Of a DNA stretch of 64,000 bases, positions 44,627-56,610 are shown piece after piece (within the stretch, counting starts at the first letter, position 1; each line of letters begins with the position of its first letter). The notes below the pieces were generated by a model. It searched no databases and had not been told where the DNA came from. It worked only from the letters and a program-made list of their open reading frames with translations. The stretch is from Thamnidium elegans (lineage: Eukaryota > Mucoromycota > Mucoromycetes > Mucorales > Mucoraceae). The DNA is taken from contig JAIXMG010000018.1 in NCBI GenBank assembly GCA_025201345.1, positions 248,001 through 312,000 of the forward strand, in the 5' to 3' direction. A program made the translations under genes and the position numbers.

Positions 44627-45474
44627 ATGTCTGCACCATTACCTCCTGGTTGGGAAGCACGTCAAGCTCCTAATGGACAATAGTAAGGCTTTTTAAAACT
44701 TTTTTTTTTCTTTTTCTTTTTTTGAGAAAGGGTATTAAACTTTAAATCAGTTATTTTATTGATCATAATACAGAAACTACTACTTGGGAAGATCCTCGTA
44801 GATTTACTCCACCTCCTTTAAACTATGTTGCACCGCAACGAGGTTACTCTGGTTACACACCATCGTTTCGACAACCTGTGTCTCCACAAACAAATTACCA
44901 ACAAGCTGGTTATGCACCACAGCCTGGTTACCAACCAGGTTACGCGTCTCCTGGTTACACCCCTGAAGCCTACCCACCTCCACCCGTCTACCAACCTCTA
45001 CCACAAGGATACCAACATCCACCTCAAGGTTACCCACCGCCACCTGCTGGGTACCACCACCGCCATAATCCATTAGCAGGCGTCTCTAGCGGGTTGAAAA
45101 TGGTAGGTGGGCTAGCAGCAGCTGGAATTGCAGGTTTAGCTATGCACGAATTCGATGAACATGAACAGGAAAAAGGCGAGATAAAAGCACTTGAAGCAGA
45201 GGAAGCTTATCAAACAGGTAATTTTGGTTTTTTTTGAGAAAGTTTATTTTTAATCCAAAATGTTTCAGATAATTTTGGAATGACGGAAGATGGTAAGTTA
45301 TATTTTTTTTTTTGTTATTGCTGGGGGGGTTTTTTTTTTGTAAACTAAAAAATATGTTAAAATAGTGATTGAAACGGGTCCTTTTGGTGAAACAGTTATT
45401 GTAAGGTTTATATGTACAAAAAAAAAAAAAACTAATATGTATTTTGTTTTTGGTAGCAGCAGGATTTCTATTAA
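44627..45474 (+). CDS. WW-domain protein with Pro/Gly/Tyr-rich repeats
   Basis: Five exons. The WW domain is built across intron 1: LPPGWEARQAPNGQYYFIDH then NTETTTWEDPRR, with both Trp and the YYF strand. A low-complexity region of GYxPGY/QGYPPPP units follows (residues about 45-125), like annexin-XI or rhodopsin-type Pro-rich tails. Next come a Gly/Ala-rich hydrophobic segment MVGGLAAAGIAGLAM and an acidic tail. The last exons are tiny; I read the end as ETVIQQDFY with stop at 45472-45474. Such proteins in fungi are adaptors binding PPxY partners. No specific orthologue is assigned. Confidence 0.8.
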
Positions 45475-45483
45475 AATAAAGCA

Positions 45484-45484
45484 C

Positions 45485-45512
<28 letters not shown>
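45484..45512. repeat. Poly-T tract
   Basis: About 28 T between the WW gene end and the converging gene. Confidence 0.8.
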
Positions 45513-45515
<3 letters not shown>

Positions 45516-45578
45516 TATGTGTGTGTAAGCAGGTTTTTTTTATTAAAAAACTTATAAATATGTACTTTGTTGTTGTTG

Positions 45579-46571
45579 TTAGACTCTATTATTGTTTAAT
45601 TCAGACAACATTGCTTTAATAGAGGGTAATTTTTGCGTATTATAATGCGGATATAAAGGAGGAGGAGGAGAGGGAGAGACCTCTGGGGATATGGGTAAAC
45701 CTCTCATTTGAGTAGCCTGGGTAGCCAACAGATTTAAATTATATTCTTGATGATACTTTCTTTTTTTTAAAGCGGAAGGTGGAGGTGGACTAGGAGGAAA
45801 ATTATCATGAACAATGCCAGCAATATTTTGATAATTTCTCTTCTTTTTTTTTATATTATTTGTTTTTACGGTTGGAATGATAAAAGCTGATCGTCTTTGT
45901 CGCGTTTCAATAATCGCCTGTTGCTGTTTTTTCATCTTTTGTGTGGATATTAAAGTTTGGATCATACCAGGTGAATTGTTTATTGTGTTGGATGATAGCC
46001 ATTGATATAAAACCAGTGATTTTGATAAAGCTTTTTCTTGTTTGACCAACACGGGGGATCTACAATAAAAAAAAATGTGGGTTATTACATATATATATAT
46101 ATATATGAATATATATATATATATTTACACTTGCACTGGTTCAACATGTTGATATACAAATATCCATTCATTGCCATTTAAATGACTTGTTTGTTCGCGT
46201 TCCACAACTGAATTAATATGAGTAGCACTTTTCCAATGTTGATATTGGATATTATTTAATAGAGGTTCAGATACATTTCCAATAATTTCTTGTATTGATA
46301 ATTTACATAATTCAGCTAAATCATACATGTTGAACAATCTAGCAATTTGAATCATCGTAGTGGTCATGACAAAGATACGCTGTTTACTCTTTATGAAATC
46401 CATTGGATTTAATGTAAACAATTGTTTAATTGAATTGGCCTTTGTATTTAACTTTCCATCCAAATAGATAATATTAATATCTTTAATACAAAAGTAGTTT
46501 TTGTTATTAATTCTGTACAAGTTGAATAGTTCACTTGTGTCATAACTGCCTAATAACAACCTAGTATTCAT
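45579..46571 (-). CDS. Hypothetical protein with Pro-rich, Lys-rich C-terminus
   Basis: Two exons (46571 to about 46127, and about 46056 to 45579) join in frame as VEPVQVSPVLVKQEKAL. The N-terminal 140 residues look folded (NKNYFCIKDINIIYLDGKLN, MTTTMIQIARLFNMYDLAEL). The second half is basic and low complexity, with KKKKRNYQNIAGIVHDN, two PPSPPPP stretches and a final LPSIKAMLSEL motif. The basic cluster suggests a nuclear location. The LPSIKAMLSEL end recalls short conserved motifs in fungal transcription regulators, which is only an analogy. Family unknown. Confidence 0.65.
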
Positions 46572-47035
46572 CTAAGCGTGTTATATATAACGTGTCTTTT
46601 TTTTAAAAAAAAAGAAGAAAAAAAAAAAAGAAAAGAGAAGAGAAAAAGAGTAAAAAAATAAATAAAAAAAGGGGATCAACTAAACATTTATTATTCTGTC
46701 AGTGTGTGTGTGTGTGTGTGGTCAATACCTGCTGATATTTTGTGGTCATTCTTTAGTATAATAAGGGGTTAACTTTCATCATCCCTTTATTTATTTATTT
46801 ATTCTCCCTCTGTAAGTTTCTCCTCTCCTCCCCCCCCCCTTTTTTTTTTATTTATTTATTCTCTCTCACTCCTCCCCCCCTTTTTTTTCTTTGGTTACTC
46901 TTGACAAAAAAAGTTGTTTCATCCTTGACGACGAATTAAACTGTTTCAGATTGATGTGTAAAGCTAGTCACCTTTATTTACACATTTTTTTTACGCACAT
47001 AAAAAAACATACTTTTTTTTTAAACTGCAACAAAA
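46572..47035. other. Low-complexity divergent spacer
   Basis: T/A-run palindrome, A/G tract, (GT)n at 46703-46720, CT- and C-rich runs (46825-46890). It must hold the promoter of the SPT8 gene; no gene seen. Confidence 0.6.
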
Positions 47036-47163
47036 ATGTCGTCTGATGAAGAAGATATAGATTTAAATGAAGATACAGCTTCACAATTAGAAACTATAAC
47101 AGACGATGGTAATGACTTAATGGATATTGAAGGTAAAACGAAAAAAAAAGAGTCACCCCCTTG

Positions 47164-47208
<45 letters not shown>

Positions 47209-48733
47209 CTAACTCCCTATTAAAAAGATCCCCTTCCTTCTACCCAGAATTCACCTGCAGCATCACCACCACAAAACTTACCAAACACAAGACAAGTTGA
47301 TTTAAGTATTAATCCCCAACTATTGACTTGTAAATCATATGACTGTGTACCACTGGTAAAGTAATAATAGTGCACATATATTTCATTTTTTTTTTTTTAA
47401 ATTTTTTTTTTTTGGTCTTTAAAGGCAGCAGCAGTACATCCTTCACCTATTTCAAGTTTAGCAGTAACGCCTTGTTATCGTTGGATATTAACAGGTTCGG
47501 AAGATGGATATATTCGAAAATGGGACTTTTTTCAATCGATGAACGGTAAGACGAGTTTAACACAAGCGCAACGACACCATCATGTGGATTCAGTTACTTT
47601 AGCGGGCGTACTTAGTTCGTGGTGGGAGAATGAAGAGACAGTCAAACCCAACGAAACGGACGAGCTCTTAAACACATCTACAGAACCCAAGCTATCTGCA
47701 GTGTACAGTTTAGCTATCCACTCTGAAGCACTGTGGGCAGTGCAGGGCTGTGAAAACGGGTCTATTAACTTAACGACAGTTCGCCACGACGAAGGCAAGA
47801 CACATCATGTGTTTCGGAACCACGCCGGTCCTGTATCCGTGCTACTGATAACACCCAGTGAAACGGAACTGATATCCGGATCTTGGGATAAATCGGTGCT
47901 GGAATGGGACCTAAACACAGGCGATGTTGTTCGATCTTATGACGGTCATAGCTCCCAACTATCCTGCGCGCAATTTCAACCGATGTATGCACCTAATGTA
48001 CCTGATACCATGGATGATGCAGTACTATGGAACCAAAAGAACCAAAATACTTTAATGACAACAAGTATTGATGGTCAGTCGTTGATTTGGGATAGACGTG
48101 AATCGACTAAAGCTGCAAGAAGATTAAAAGTACCTGATCGAACACCACCCTGGTGTCTATCGGTAAAATAATTAAAAAATCTTATTAGATAATGTGATCT
48201 TAATTTTTTTCTTTTTTTTTTAAAAAAAAAGGCTTGCTGGAGTGCTGATGGTTCAAAGATCTATATGGGGAGAAGAAATGGAACAGTAGATGAGTACGAT
48301 TTTGCGTCGCAGAAATGGGTACAGTCATTTCGTATGCCTGCTAACTCGGGCCCAGTATCCTATGTTGCTAGTATGCCCAACGGAAAACACATTATATGGT
48401 AACTGATTTATATATATACATACATATATATATATATATATATTATCTAATACTTTTTTTTTAAGTGCGTCCAATGATAATATTCGTTTATGGAATACTA
48501 CTACAGAATCTTCATTTACAATTCGTCCAGAGACAGAACCAGGATTTGCAAAACCATCCAAGACTGCGTCAGTGATTCCATTTAGTATTTTATCTGGGCA
48601 TCATGGCGGTACTATCTCGCATATATCCATTGATCCTACGTGCAAGTATATGATTACAACGTCAGGAAATAGAGGATGGGATGGTACCTCGACAAATGCT
48701 TGCTTGTTTTATGATATTTCTGCAACACTGTAA
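47036..48733 (+). CDS. SPT8: SPT8-like WD40 subunit of the SAGA complex
   Basis: Transcription coactivator subunit that helps SAGA engage TBP. The acidic N-terminus (MSSDEEDIDLNEDTASQLET) is followed by LTCKSYDCVPLAAAVHPSPI and the WD40 repeats. Matches to Spt8 include WILTGSEDGYIRKWDFFQSM then NGKTSLTQAQRHHHVDSV, SGSWDKSVLEWDLNTGDVVR, GQSLIWDRRE, and the C-terminal GHHGGTISHISIDPTCKYM with GNRGWDGTSTNACLFYDI. The specific phrase RKWDFFQSMNGK and the order of repeats are Spt8 features. About six exons. A (TA)n microsatellite sits in intron 1. The frame stops at TAA 48731-48733. Confidence 0.9.
47165..47209. repeat. (TA)n in SPT8 intron 1
   Basis: Long interrupted TA dinucleotide run. Confidence 0.8.
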
Positions 48734-49097
48734 ATATATGTATACCAACAAAAAAAAATGTCAAAATATTATTGATGTTACACATTTGAAGCACTTTTTT
48801 TTTTATTTTTTTTTTATTTTGAAAGCAGAAAAAATGCAATTGATTTTTTTTTTCTTTAAAAAAATGACATGCAAAACGTTTTCTTTGTTTTAAGAAATAC
48901 TGCTGCGAAAAAAAGTACCTCCTTCAAATAATAATTAAAGGAGTAGAGTGGCGACAAAAATAAATAAAATAATAGGTTTGTTGTTCGTTCGTGACTTGCA
49001 TTCAATTACTCTTATTTTTTTTCTTTCTCCTTTTTTTTTTATTGTGCAACATCCTTTTTTTCTTCTGTATACATACACTTTTGTGTGAAGGTTAAAA
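48734..49097. other. T-rich spacer before PBP1
   Basis: 364 bases with T runs and CT-rich leader; no gene seen. Confidence 0.6.
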
Positions 49098-51832
49098 ATG
49101 TCTTTCCAAAAACCCCAAGGAAAGAAAGAAGGTGGTGGTACTTCTCAAAATAAAAAGTAATAAAAAACATCCTTCTCTCTGCATCTCTTAAAGTATTAAA
49201 CTTTTCTTTTTATTAGTCGTGGAACAAACAACAATAAAAAATGGTTAAACAACAACAACAACAACAATAGTAATTCTCCTGCTCGTCACCATCAATCTGA
49301 TACCATTGTACAAGATCAAGCTACAATGAAACAGATGCACGATAGAATGTTATTCTTACTTGGAAACTTGACTGTAAATATATATACACACAAAAACTTG
49401 GGGAAAAAAAAAAAAAAACTAAAAGCATATTAAAATAGGGTACACTTGTAGAAGCAACAGTAAAAGACGGCTCAAAATTCAAAGGAATCTTTCATGGAGC
49501 GTCTACTGAAGGCGATTTAGGCATTGCCTTAAAACTTGCACAAAAGACGTTTGACCCTTCTGCACAAGTCGACACGCAAAAGACCAATCCAAACCCAATC
49601 AAGAACACGTTATTAATTTTCTCTAAAGATTTAGTTGAAGTTACTGCTGTTGATGTTGATTTCGCACAGACTGAGCCTTCTGTAACCGATCGTCACTGTA
49701 AGCTTTTTGTTTTGTTTTCTCATCTGCTAAAAAAATATTAACATCCATTATAGCTTTTAAAACTGATGCAGATATTAGTGGAAAGATGGATATAAAGCAA
49801 CGTGAATTACACAGATGGACACCAACTGAAGATGAGAATCCACTTGGTTTATTGGAAGGTGATTTGGAAAGTTCAACAGGAGGATCTTGGGATCAGTTTG
49901 CTGCAAATGAAAAGTTGTTTGGGTTAACTACTGATTTTAACGAGGAGATATATACAACTACTTTAAACAGGTCAGCTCCTGGATATAAAGATCGCGAGAA
50001 GAAGGCTATTAAGATGGCAAATGAAATTCAAAAGGTAAAATAAAAATAAATAAAAAAAAAAGCAAGAAAAAAGACTGATAAAATATAAAAAAAAGACATC
50101 TACTACAAATGTTCATATGTTGGAAGAACGTGGTATGGCAGTGGATGATAGTGGTTTAGATGAAGAGGATTTATACGGTGCAGTTGTACGTGATGTCAAC
50201 CCCAACAAATACGTCCCACCTGCTCTTCGTAAATCAGTAAAAAAAGAAGCCAACAAGATCCCGTTGAATAAATTAATCACTTCTGACCTTCCAAAAGCAA
50301 CCGGCTCTAACCCATCGCCTATTGCTAATTTACCTACCACACGTCGTGAATCCAGTGAAAAGAATTCGGAAAAGGTCGGTACAAAAAAGGTGTGTAATTC
50401 GCTTTATATGTGTGTTTACATAATATTAATATATTGTTATATAGAATGCGGGCCCACCAAAGAGAATCGAAGCTGAAATTGCCAATACATTTAAACACTT
50501 TGCAATGATGGAAAAGGATAAGCTTCATGCTAAAAAGCAAGCATTACAGAAAAAGGAAAAAGACGGTAGATTAGCAGAACTTAAAATGTTTCATCAAACC
50601 TTTAAATTAAATGTACCCATTCCTGCTGATTTGGTGCCTTTATTATCGTTAAAGGGTAAGAAAACTACAGAAGCAACTACTGCTAATGCAACTACTACTA
50701 CTACTACCACAACCGCAACTGTACCTGAAAAGAAAAAATCAGTTACTAACAGTCCAGCTGTTACCAAGTCACCTACACCTACACCTACACCTGCCTCGAC
50801 AAATACAGCAACAGCAGCAGCAACAGCAGCAGCAGCTCCTCCTTCTCCTCCTCCTCCTTCTGATCCCGCTACCTCTCCCACCAACTCGTCATCATTTAAA
50901 TTTAATGTCAAGGCGTCATCATTTAAGCCCAACCCCACCGCCGCAGCATTTGTTCCTGGAGGTGTTGATAAATCCACAAAGAAAAAAGCCGATCCAAGTC
51001 AACATTTAACCATGACGGACGCATTTGTGCCATCATTTGTTGAAAAAGATATTAATCCTAGTTCTGTAGGACCTACTTGGCCGTTTGGCACGAAATCATA
51101 CCGAGTTCAGTTTAATCAGTATGCATATGAAGAAGATGTGTTTACAGGTTATCCTTCACCTAATTATGCGTACGGGTATCCTCAGTATAGGTATCCTCAA
51201 TATGTACAAGGTATGCCTCCTATGGCTGTACAACAAGGTCCTTATATGAATCCTCAGGTAAAAGTTTATTTAGTAGAAATATGATGTTAAAATTTTTAAC
51301 TCTTTTTAAAAAAAAAGTTTGTACAAAATGTACCGATTTCTGCACCTATGCCACCTAATGGAGGACCACCTGGGTACAGTCCACAAATGGCTAATGTTTC
51401 ACCTCGTAAGTAAAAATCACTTTTTTTTTGCATAAATATGCTCATTTTTTTTAAAAAGATGGATCGCCTTTCCCTCAAGGATTTCCTTCCCCACAAAGAT
51501 CTCCCATGGTTCCACAAGGTATGCAGCATCAAGTATACCAATACCAAGGTAAAGTATAACAATAAGAAATAAAAAAAATAATTATAATAGTAAATTTATT
51601 GTTATATTATAAGGTGGACCCATGATGATGCGGTACCCACCTGAAATGATGCAAAATAATGGTGGACCTGTTATGATGCAACGACCTGTCATGGTTGAAA
51701 ATATGCAATATTCACCTCACCACCAACACGATACTTTAGGTAATTCTTTTCTTTTCTTTTTTCTTTGTTTTATTAACAATTTTTTTTTTTATAGCCAATG
51801 ATTCAGGAACGGAAACACCCCCCACAAATTAA
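49098..51832 (+). CDS. PBP1: Ataxin-2 / PBP1 family RNA-associated protein
   Basis: Stress-granule and poly(A)-binding-protein partner that promotes mRNA stability and polyadenylation. The N-terminus is Asn-rich. The Lsm domain reads RMLFLLGNLTGTLVEATVKD then GSKFKGIFHGAS. The LsmAD domain follows: GSWDQFAANEKLFGLTTDF, NEEIYTTTLNRSAPGYKDRE, EDLYGAVVRDVNPNKYVPPA. A Thr/Ala/Pro-rich low-complexity part (50680-50880) leads to SSFKPNPTAAAFVPGG, a PAM2-like motif for the PABP MLLE domain. The C-terminus is Gly/Pro/Met/Gln-rich, spread over small exons, and ends TETPPTN. About nine exons. Confidence 0.93.
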
Positions 51833-52779
51833 ATCATATCCCCTCTTTTTTTTTTCTTTTTTTTTTCTGTATGCCCCTCCTTTTTTTTTTCGTAAATATA
51901 ACTTGTGTGGAAAAAAAGAAAAATATACGTTTTAGGATAAAAATTGTATTTTATGACACTATAAAAGACACTGTATAAATACGCGTTTTTAAAAATCTGA
52001 TAAAAAGGCAATACATGTGATAATTTATACGATCGGATTCAAGTTACATGAAAAATTATTTTATAAAAGGCATGGAACAGAGACTCTGAACTTCAATTTT
52101 TTTTTTATTACATTTAAGATAGGTACGAGAACGTCCGCCTATCTTCTCTCGCAATTAAACCATCTGCCAAAGTTATCGCTTTGGTTACTTGATACTCGGG
52201 TATTGTATTTTATTAGATAAAGAGATAAAGCGTTAGTTTACCAAAAGTTACTTTTTAATTTTCTGGTTCTTTCCTCTTTTGGGAGGTTCTCTCTTGGGTG
52301 TGTATCCCACGATGCTTTTTTTTTATACGGCACTACATGCACATAGAAACTTGTTTCCAATTGGATATCAAGATGCTTTTCTATGGTCTAAACGATTATA
52401 TCTCTAATTGTGCCGCGTATATAAATATAGAATTGAACTCAAAAAAATAGTGTTACAACATAATTAAAAAAAAAAGAGCATTAGAATATACATATCTTGA
52501 TATATAAAAAAGAGAAATAATCTTTAAATCAATAATATATACATATTGAAAAAATAAATACTACTAATATGTTAATATAAAACCTTGTTTATTTCTCTTG
52601 CTTCTATAAATCACTTAAAGATATGAGTTCGAAATAAAGATCAAGGTGTTACATGGACTTTTACTTTTGTAGACATTAAACATTTATATACCATTCTTCC
52701 TCGTTTATTTTTAAAATATAAAATTTTAAAATAGAATGAAGTGTCTTATTCTGTTGTACGCAAATGTAACAGACATATT

Positions 52780-52817
<38 letters not shown>

Positions 52818-52968
52818 AATATCTTTTATGTAACCAATTAAATATCATAATATATACTTCAAAGTTTCTCCATCAAGAGAAAAACGCTTGTCATATTTGC
52901 ACGTTGTCAAACTTAATTATACTACAGAGTATTTTAGTTGTTGTTTGCGAGTTAATTGAGTCAATTGA

Positions 52969-53009
<41 letters not shown>

Positions 53010-53180
53010 TTTATGTATACTATTACGAATAGCGTGTAAAATAAAAAAACATGAGCAATATATATATATACTCAAAAGAAAATGAAGAAGGATATTATAA
53101 TTATAATTGATAGCCTAGCTTAACATAGAATTAAATAAAACTTATTATGTAACAGTTAATATATATAAAAAATAGGGCAC

Positions 53181-53213
<33 letters not shown>

Positions 53214-53936
53214 TAATCCTTTAGCATCACGTTTTTTTTAAAAAAAAGGCGGTAAACTAAGATACTACCTTGTACAAACTTTATAAAAAGATATATCTAG
53301 AATAGGAAGAAATATTTCATGTTTATTATCTCGTTTAGGAAACCTTCTTTTGCCAAGCTTATACATATTCGTCCCCTCCCATCGTCCACTTTTTATGGCC
53401 CGAAAGCAACGGTATTTTCATTTTAGTTATTTTCTTTTTGCTTACAATACCAGCACAAAATTTATTTATTTTAATAAGTACTTTGTTTATTACATGATTT
53501 TAAGCTTTTTTTTTTGCGAGCTCTTTTTTCTTTTTCTTTTTCTTTTTCTTTTGTTGTTGTTGTTGTTGTCAATAAGACAGAAAAAGGGAGACTAAATTTT
53601 TTTTTTTTTAAAAAAAAAACTAACGCTCTAGTTCCATAGTTGGGGTTATTATACCAATGGAAAATAAAGAAGCATAAAAAAAAGAGATCGACATTACAGC
53701 GAGGTGATTGGGGAATCTTATTAGTCGCACAGACTTGATCCTGGATTTGTACTACTACTATTCTCTTAAATGGTCTGGATTATCGAGGGCTGGTTAAACT
53801 TATTTCATATATAAATACTATAAACAATTGTATTTCCTTTTTTCTTTTTTTATATACTTTCTTTCAACTATCTTTTTTCCCCCTCTCCCGCCTTTCCTTT
53901 CAACCGTTACTCTCTCCTTTCCTTTATTAGTCAGTA
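51833..53936. other. 2.1-kb AT-rich spacer with long homopolymers
   Basis: No coding frame is believable. It contains runs of T35 (52782-52816), T37 (52971-53007) and A29 (53183-53211), T/A palindromes (53231-53248, 53597-53620) and a CTTTTT/GTTGTT tract (53524-53570). Confidence 0.7.
53808..53817 (+). promoter_or_regulatory. Probable TATA box of the LysM gene
   Basis: TATATAAATA, about 120 bases before the ATG, followed by a CT-rich leader. Confidence 0.4.
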
Positions 53937-55111
53937 ATGCGTACCCCAATTGCTATTGCCATCGCTTGTATCGCTACAGTTTTAACTGTTGATGCTGCTC
54001 CCTCCAATTGTACAAAATCTTATAAAGTTGTAACTGGTGACAATGTACGTATTCTATATCGTCATTTATTTTTTGAAGATTTTTTTTTTTTTGACATCCT
54101 TTTTTTTTATATATATATAGTGTTATACAATTGGTGAAAAGTCCAACTCCAGTGCTTCCAAGATTATTTCCTTAAACCCTTCCAGTAAGCTTCTTTTTAT
54201 CCGTCTAAAAAATAATAATACAAATTAACTCTTTTTTCCTAAATTAGTCAATTCCAAATGTACAAATTTAAAGGTCGGTCAAGTCATCTGTCTCAGGTAC
54301 GAATTTATTACGAAATCACTATAAAATAAAATTAAAATACTAATATTCTTTTTATTTTATTTTAAGTAGTAAGAGTGCTACTTCTACTAAAAAGACTACT
54401 GTCAAGTCAAAGACTACCAAGAAGACTACCAAGAAGACTACCAAAAAGACTACCAAAAAGACTACCAAAAAGACTACCACCAAAAAGACCACTACCAAAA
54501 AGGCAACTACTACCAAAAAGTCCACCACCAAAAAGATTACTATCAAGCCTTCCACTACCACCTCTAACAAGCCTACTGCTACCAAGACATCCGGAACTGA
54601 AGCTACCCCTACTTTAAACTACACTAAAGGTTTAGTAGCCGCCGTCAACAGCAAATCAGATTTCTGTATGTTCTTACCTTCCAGCCCTGGTGGTAAAGAC
54701 CTTAACAACGGTAAGGTTGACGACGAAGCTATTTCCAAATCCGAAAAGAGTGCCAACGCCTTCTGTCTTAAACCTAACAAGAACGCACCTGGAGCTCGTA
54801 TCTTCCCCAAGAACTTTATCCAAAGTGCTCATTTCTTCCGTAACACCACTGCTGGTTACGTTCAAGTCACTGGTAAATTTAACCCTGCTACTTATTCTCT
54901 TTCCTCCAAAGATGGTGGTGGACAATACGATAACCACGGTAAGGGATCTCCTCCTCTTTCCATGTGCTTCGGTTACAAGTACTTTGTTAACTTGGTTGAA
55001 CCCGATAAGCCTGATTATTGTATGAGATGTTGTGATAGTTATGAAGATTGTCATGCTGGAAGAAGTACTTATGGTTGTGGCCGTGTTGTATCTAACGGTA
55101 ACTACAACTAA
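53937..55111 (+). CDS. Secreted LysM-domain protein with Thr/Lys linker and Cys-rich C-domain
   Basis: The first 20 residues (MRTPIAIAIACIATVLTVDA) are a signal peptide. The mature start NCTKSYKVVTGDNCYTIGEK, continuing ASKIISLNPSINSKCTNLKV and GQVICLS, is one LysM (CBM50) chitin-binding module spread over four small exons. A linker of TTKK/TTTKK repeats (54385-54545) follows, likely O-glycosylated. The last 170 residues form a second domain: FCMFLPSSPGGKDLNNGKVD, FIQSAHFFRNTTAGYVQVTG, YDNHGKGSPPLSMCFGYKYF, PDYCMRCCDSYEDC. It has conserved Cys and is seen in other fungal secreted proteins, but I know no function for it. Likely wall-associated chitin binding. Confidence 0.85.
54390..54545 (+). 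repeat. Coding tandem repeat (ACTACCAAGAAG)n
   Basis: Twelve-base and fifteen-base units encode the TTKK/TTTKK linker of the LysM protein. Confidence 0.85.
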
Positions 55112-55358
55112 TTTAATCTTATTTAATTTCATACTTTTTTTTTTATATAAAATAAAGTATCTTTTTTGTTTTATTTTACATATACATTTTTTTTTTTTTT
55201 TTTTTTTCAAAAAAAGAAGATCCTTTTTTACATTGTATTACAAAAGTAAAACAGAGATAAAGAAATTGATTGGTTATACCCACCATCTTTTTTTTTCTTA
55301 GGGACTAAACTGAAAAAAAAAACTCCTTTATCTTTTTCTTCCAAAAAAAAAAACCAAT

Positions 55359-56499
55359 ATGAGTAATAGAGAGCCACAAGGTTCAGCTACCATAAATATC
55401 CATACCAATGAATCCTCACCACTTCTTCCCAAACCACAATCGCTTCAACCTGATCACAAACGTCGAGAGATTATCGGTTTAGGTTACATGACACTTTCAG
55501 CGCTTGGTTTCTCAACCATGTCATTGTGTGTAAAACTAAGCGGTACCAGTTTCCCTTCGTTTGAGATTGTCTTTGCACGTTCCATAATCCAAACAATCTT
55601 AAGTATATTAGGTTGTGCCATCTTAAAGATCAATCCTTTCGGTCAACCTGGAGTTCGTAAATGGCTTTTGTTTCGAGGTTTTGTTGGTACTTTAGGTCTT
55701 TGTTTATTCTTTTATAGTATCACTCAATTACCTTTAGCCGATGCCACTGGTAAAGAAGAAAACTGTCAAAATTAATGCACTCAATTCTAATAATTTTGTT
55801 TAAAACTTTGTAGTGGTATTTTTCTTGGGTCCAGCATTTACAGCTATTCTTGCCTCTATCGCATTAGGCGAACCATTTTCATTATTTGACGGTATCTGTG
55901 CGCTATCTTGTATGATAGGTGTGGTACTTGTATCTAAACCACAATTTATATTTGGAGGTGAAACCCCTACAGACGATACCACTGAATGGAAGAGATTATT
56001 TGCTGTCTTTTGCGCATTATTAGGTGCAATGATGTCTGCTGTTGCATACGTTACGGTCCGTAAAATAGGTAGAGGAGCTCATTTTATGGTACATGTTGTT
56101 TATTTTGGATTGGTTTCTATCGTTATTAGTCCAATTGGTATGTTCTTGTTTCAAAATCCTGTGATGCCCCAAGATAGTGGCGAATATGGTATGCTGCTTT
56201 TAGTTGGGTTAACTGCTTTTATCGGCCAATGCTTTTTAAATCAAGGGTAAAGTTTTTTATTTTTTTGTTTATATGCACACATATACTTAAGAGTTTATTA
56301 CTGTAGACTTCAAATGGCTCCTGCTGGTCCAGGTACTTTGATGCGTATGAACGATGTTGTGTTTGCGTTCTTGTTTGGTATTTTTATTTTACACGAGTAC
56401 CCAGATATCTACAGTATATCTGGTGCTTCTATCATTGTTCTTATGACTTCTGCTATGGGAATTCACAAAATATACAGCCATCAAAAGACAAACAGATAA
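55359..56499 (+). CDS. EamA/DMT-family membrane transporter (SLC35G-like)
   Basis: Ten-helix drug/metabolite transporter. Three exons join as LADATVVFFLGPAF and LNQGLQMAPAG. The hydrophilic N-terminus (about 40 residues, SSPLLPKP) is followed by helices GLGYMTLSALGFSTMSLCVK, FRGFVGTLGLCLFFYSITQL, FFLGPAFTAILASIALGEPF (the EamA loop with LGEP), ALLGAMMSAVAYVTVRKIG, and a second EamA repeat with LQMAPAGPGTLMRMNDVVFA and HEYPDIYSISGASIIV. This fits the SLC35G1 group (YCR-type fungal EamA proteins). Substrate unknown; membrane location is plasma membrane or ER. Confidence 0.9.
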
Positions 56500-56610
56500 A
56501 TAGCTTTGTGACTTGCTTACACGGTTTTTTTTTTGCATATAATTTTTAGAATAAATAATTGTTTTTTTTCATTTCTTTCTTCATATTTTCTTCTTCTAAA
56601 AAAAAAAGTA

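Noticed and set aside
50594..50977. 127-codon frame antisense to PBP1 rich in Val, Gly and Ala
   Set aside because: It is the complement of the Thr/Ala/Pro repeats of PBP1; composition is low complexity and there are no gene signals.
52017..52220. 67-codon frame in the PBP1-LysM spacer
   Set aside because: AT-driven composition, no gene signals, no recognisable family.
54674..55210. 178-codon minus-strand frame across the LysM gene
   Set aside because: Antisense shadow of a well-supported secreted protein; Thr/Ser repeats reflect codon bias of the true frame.
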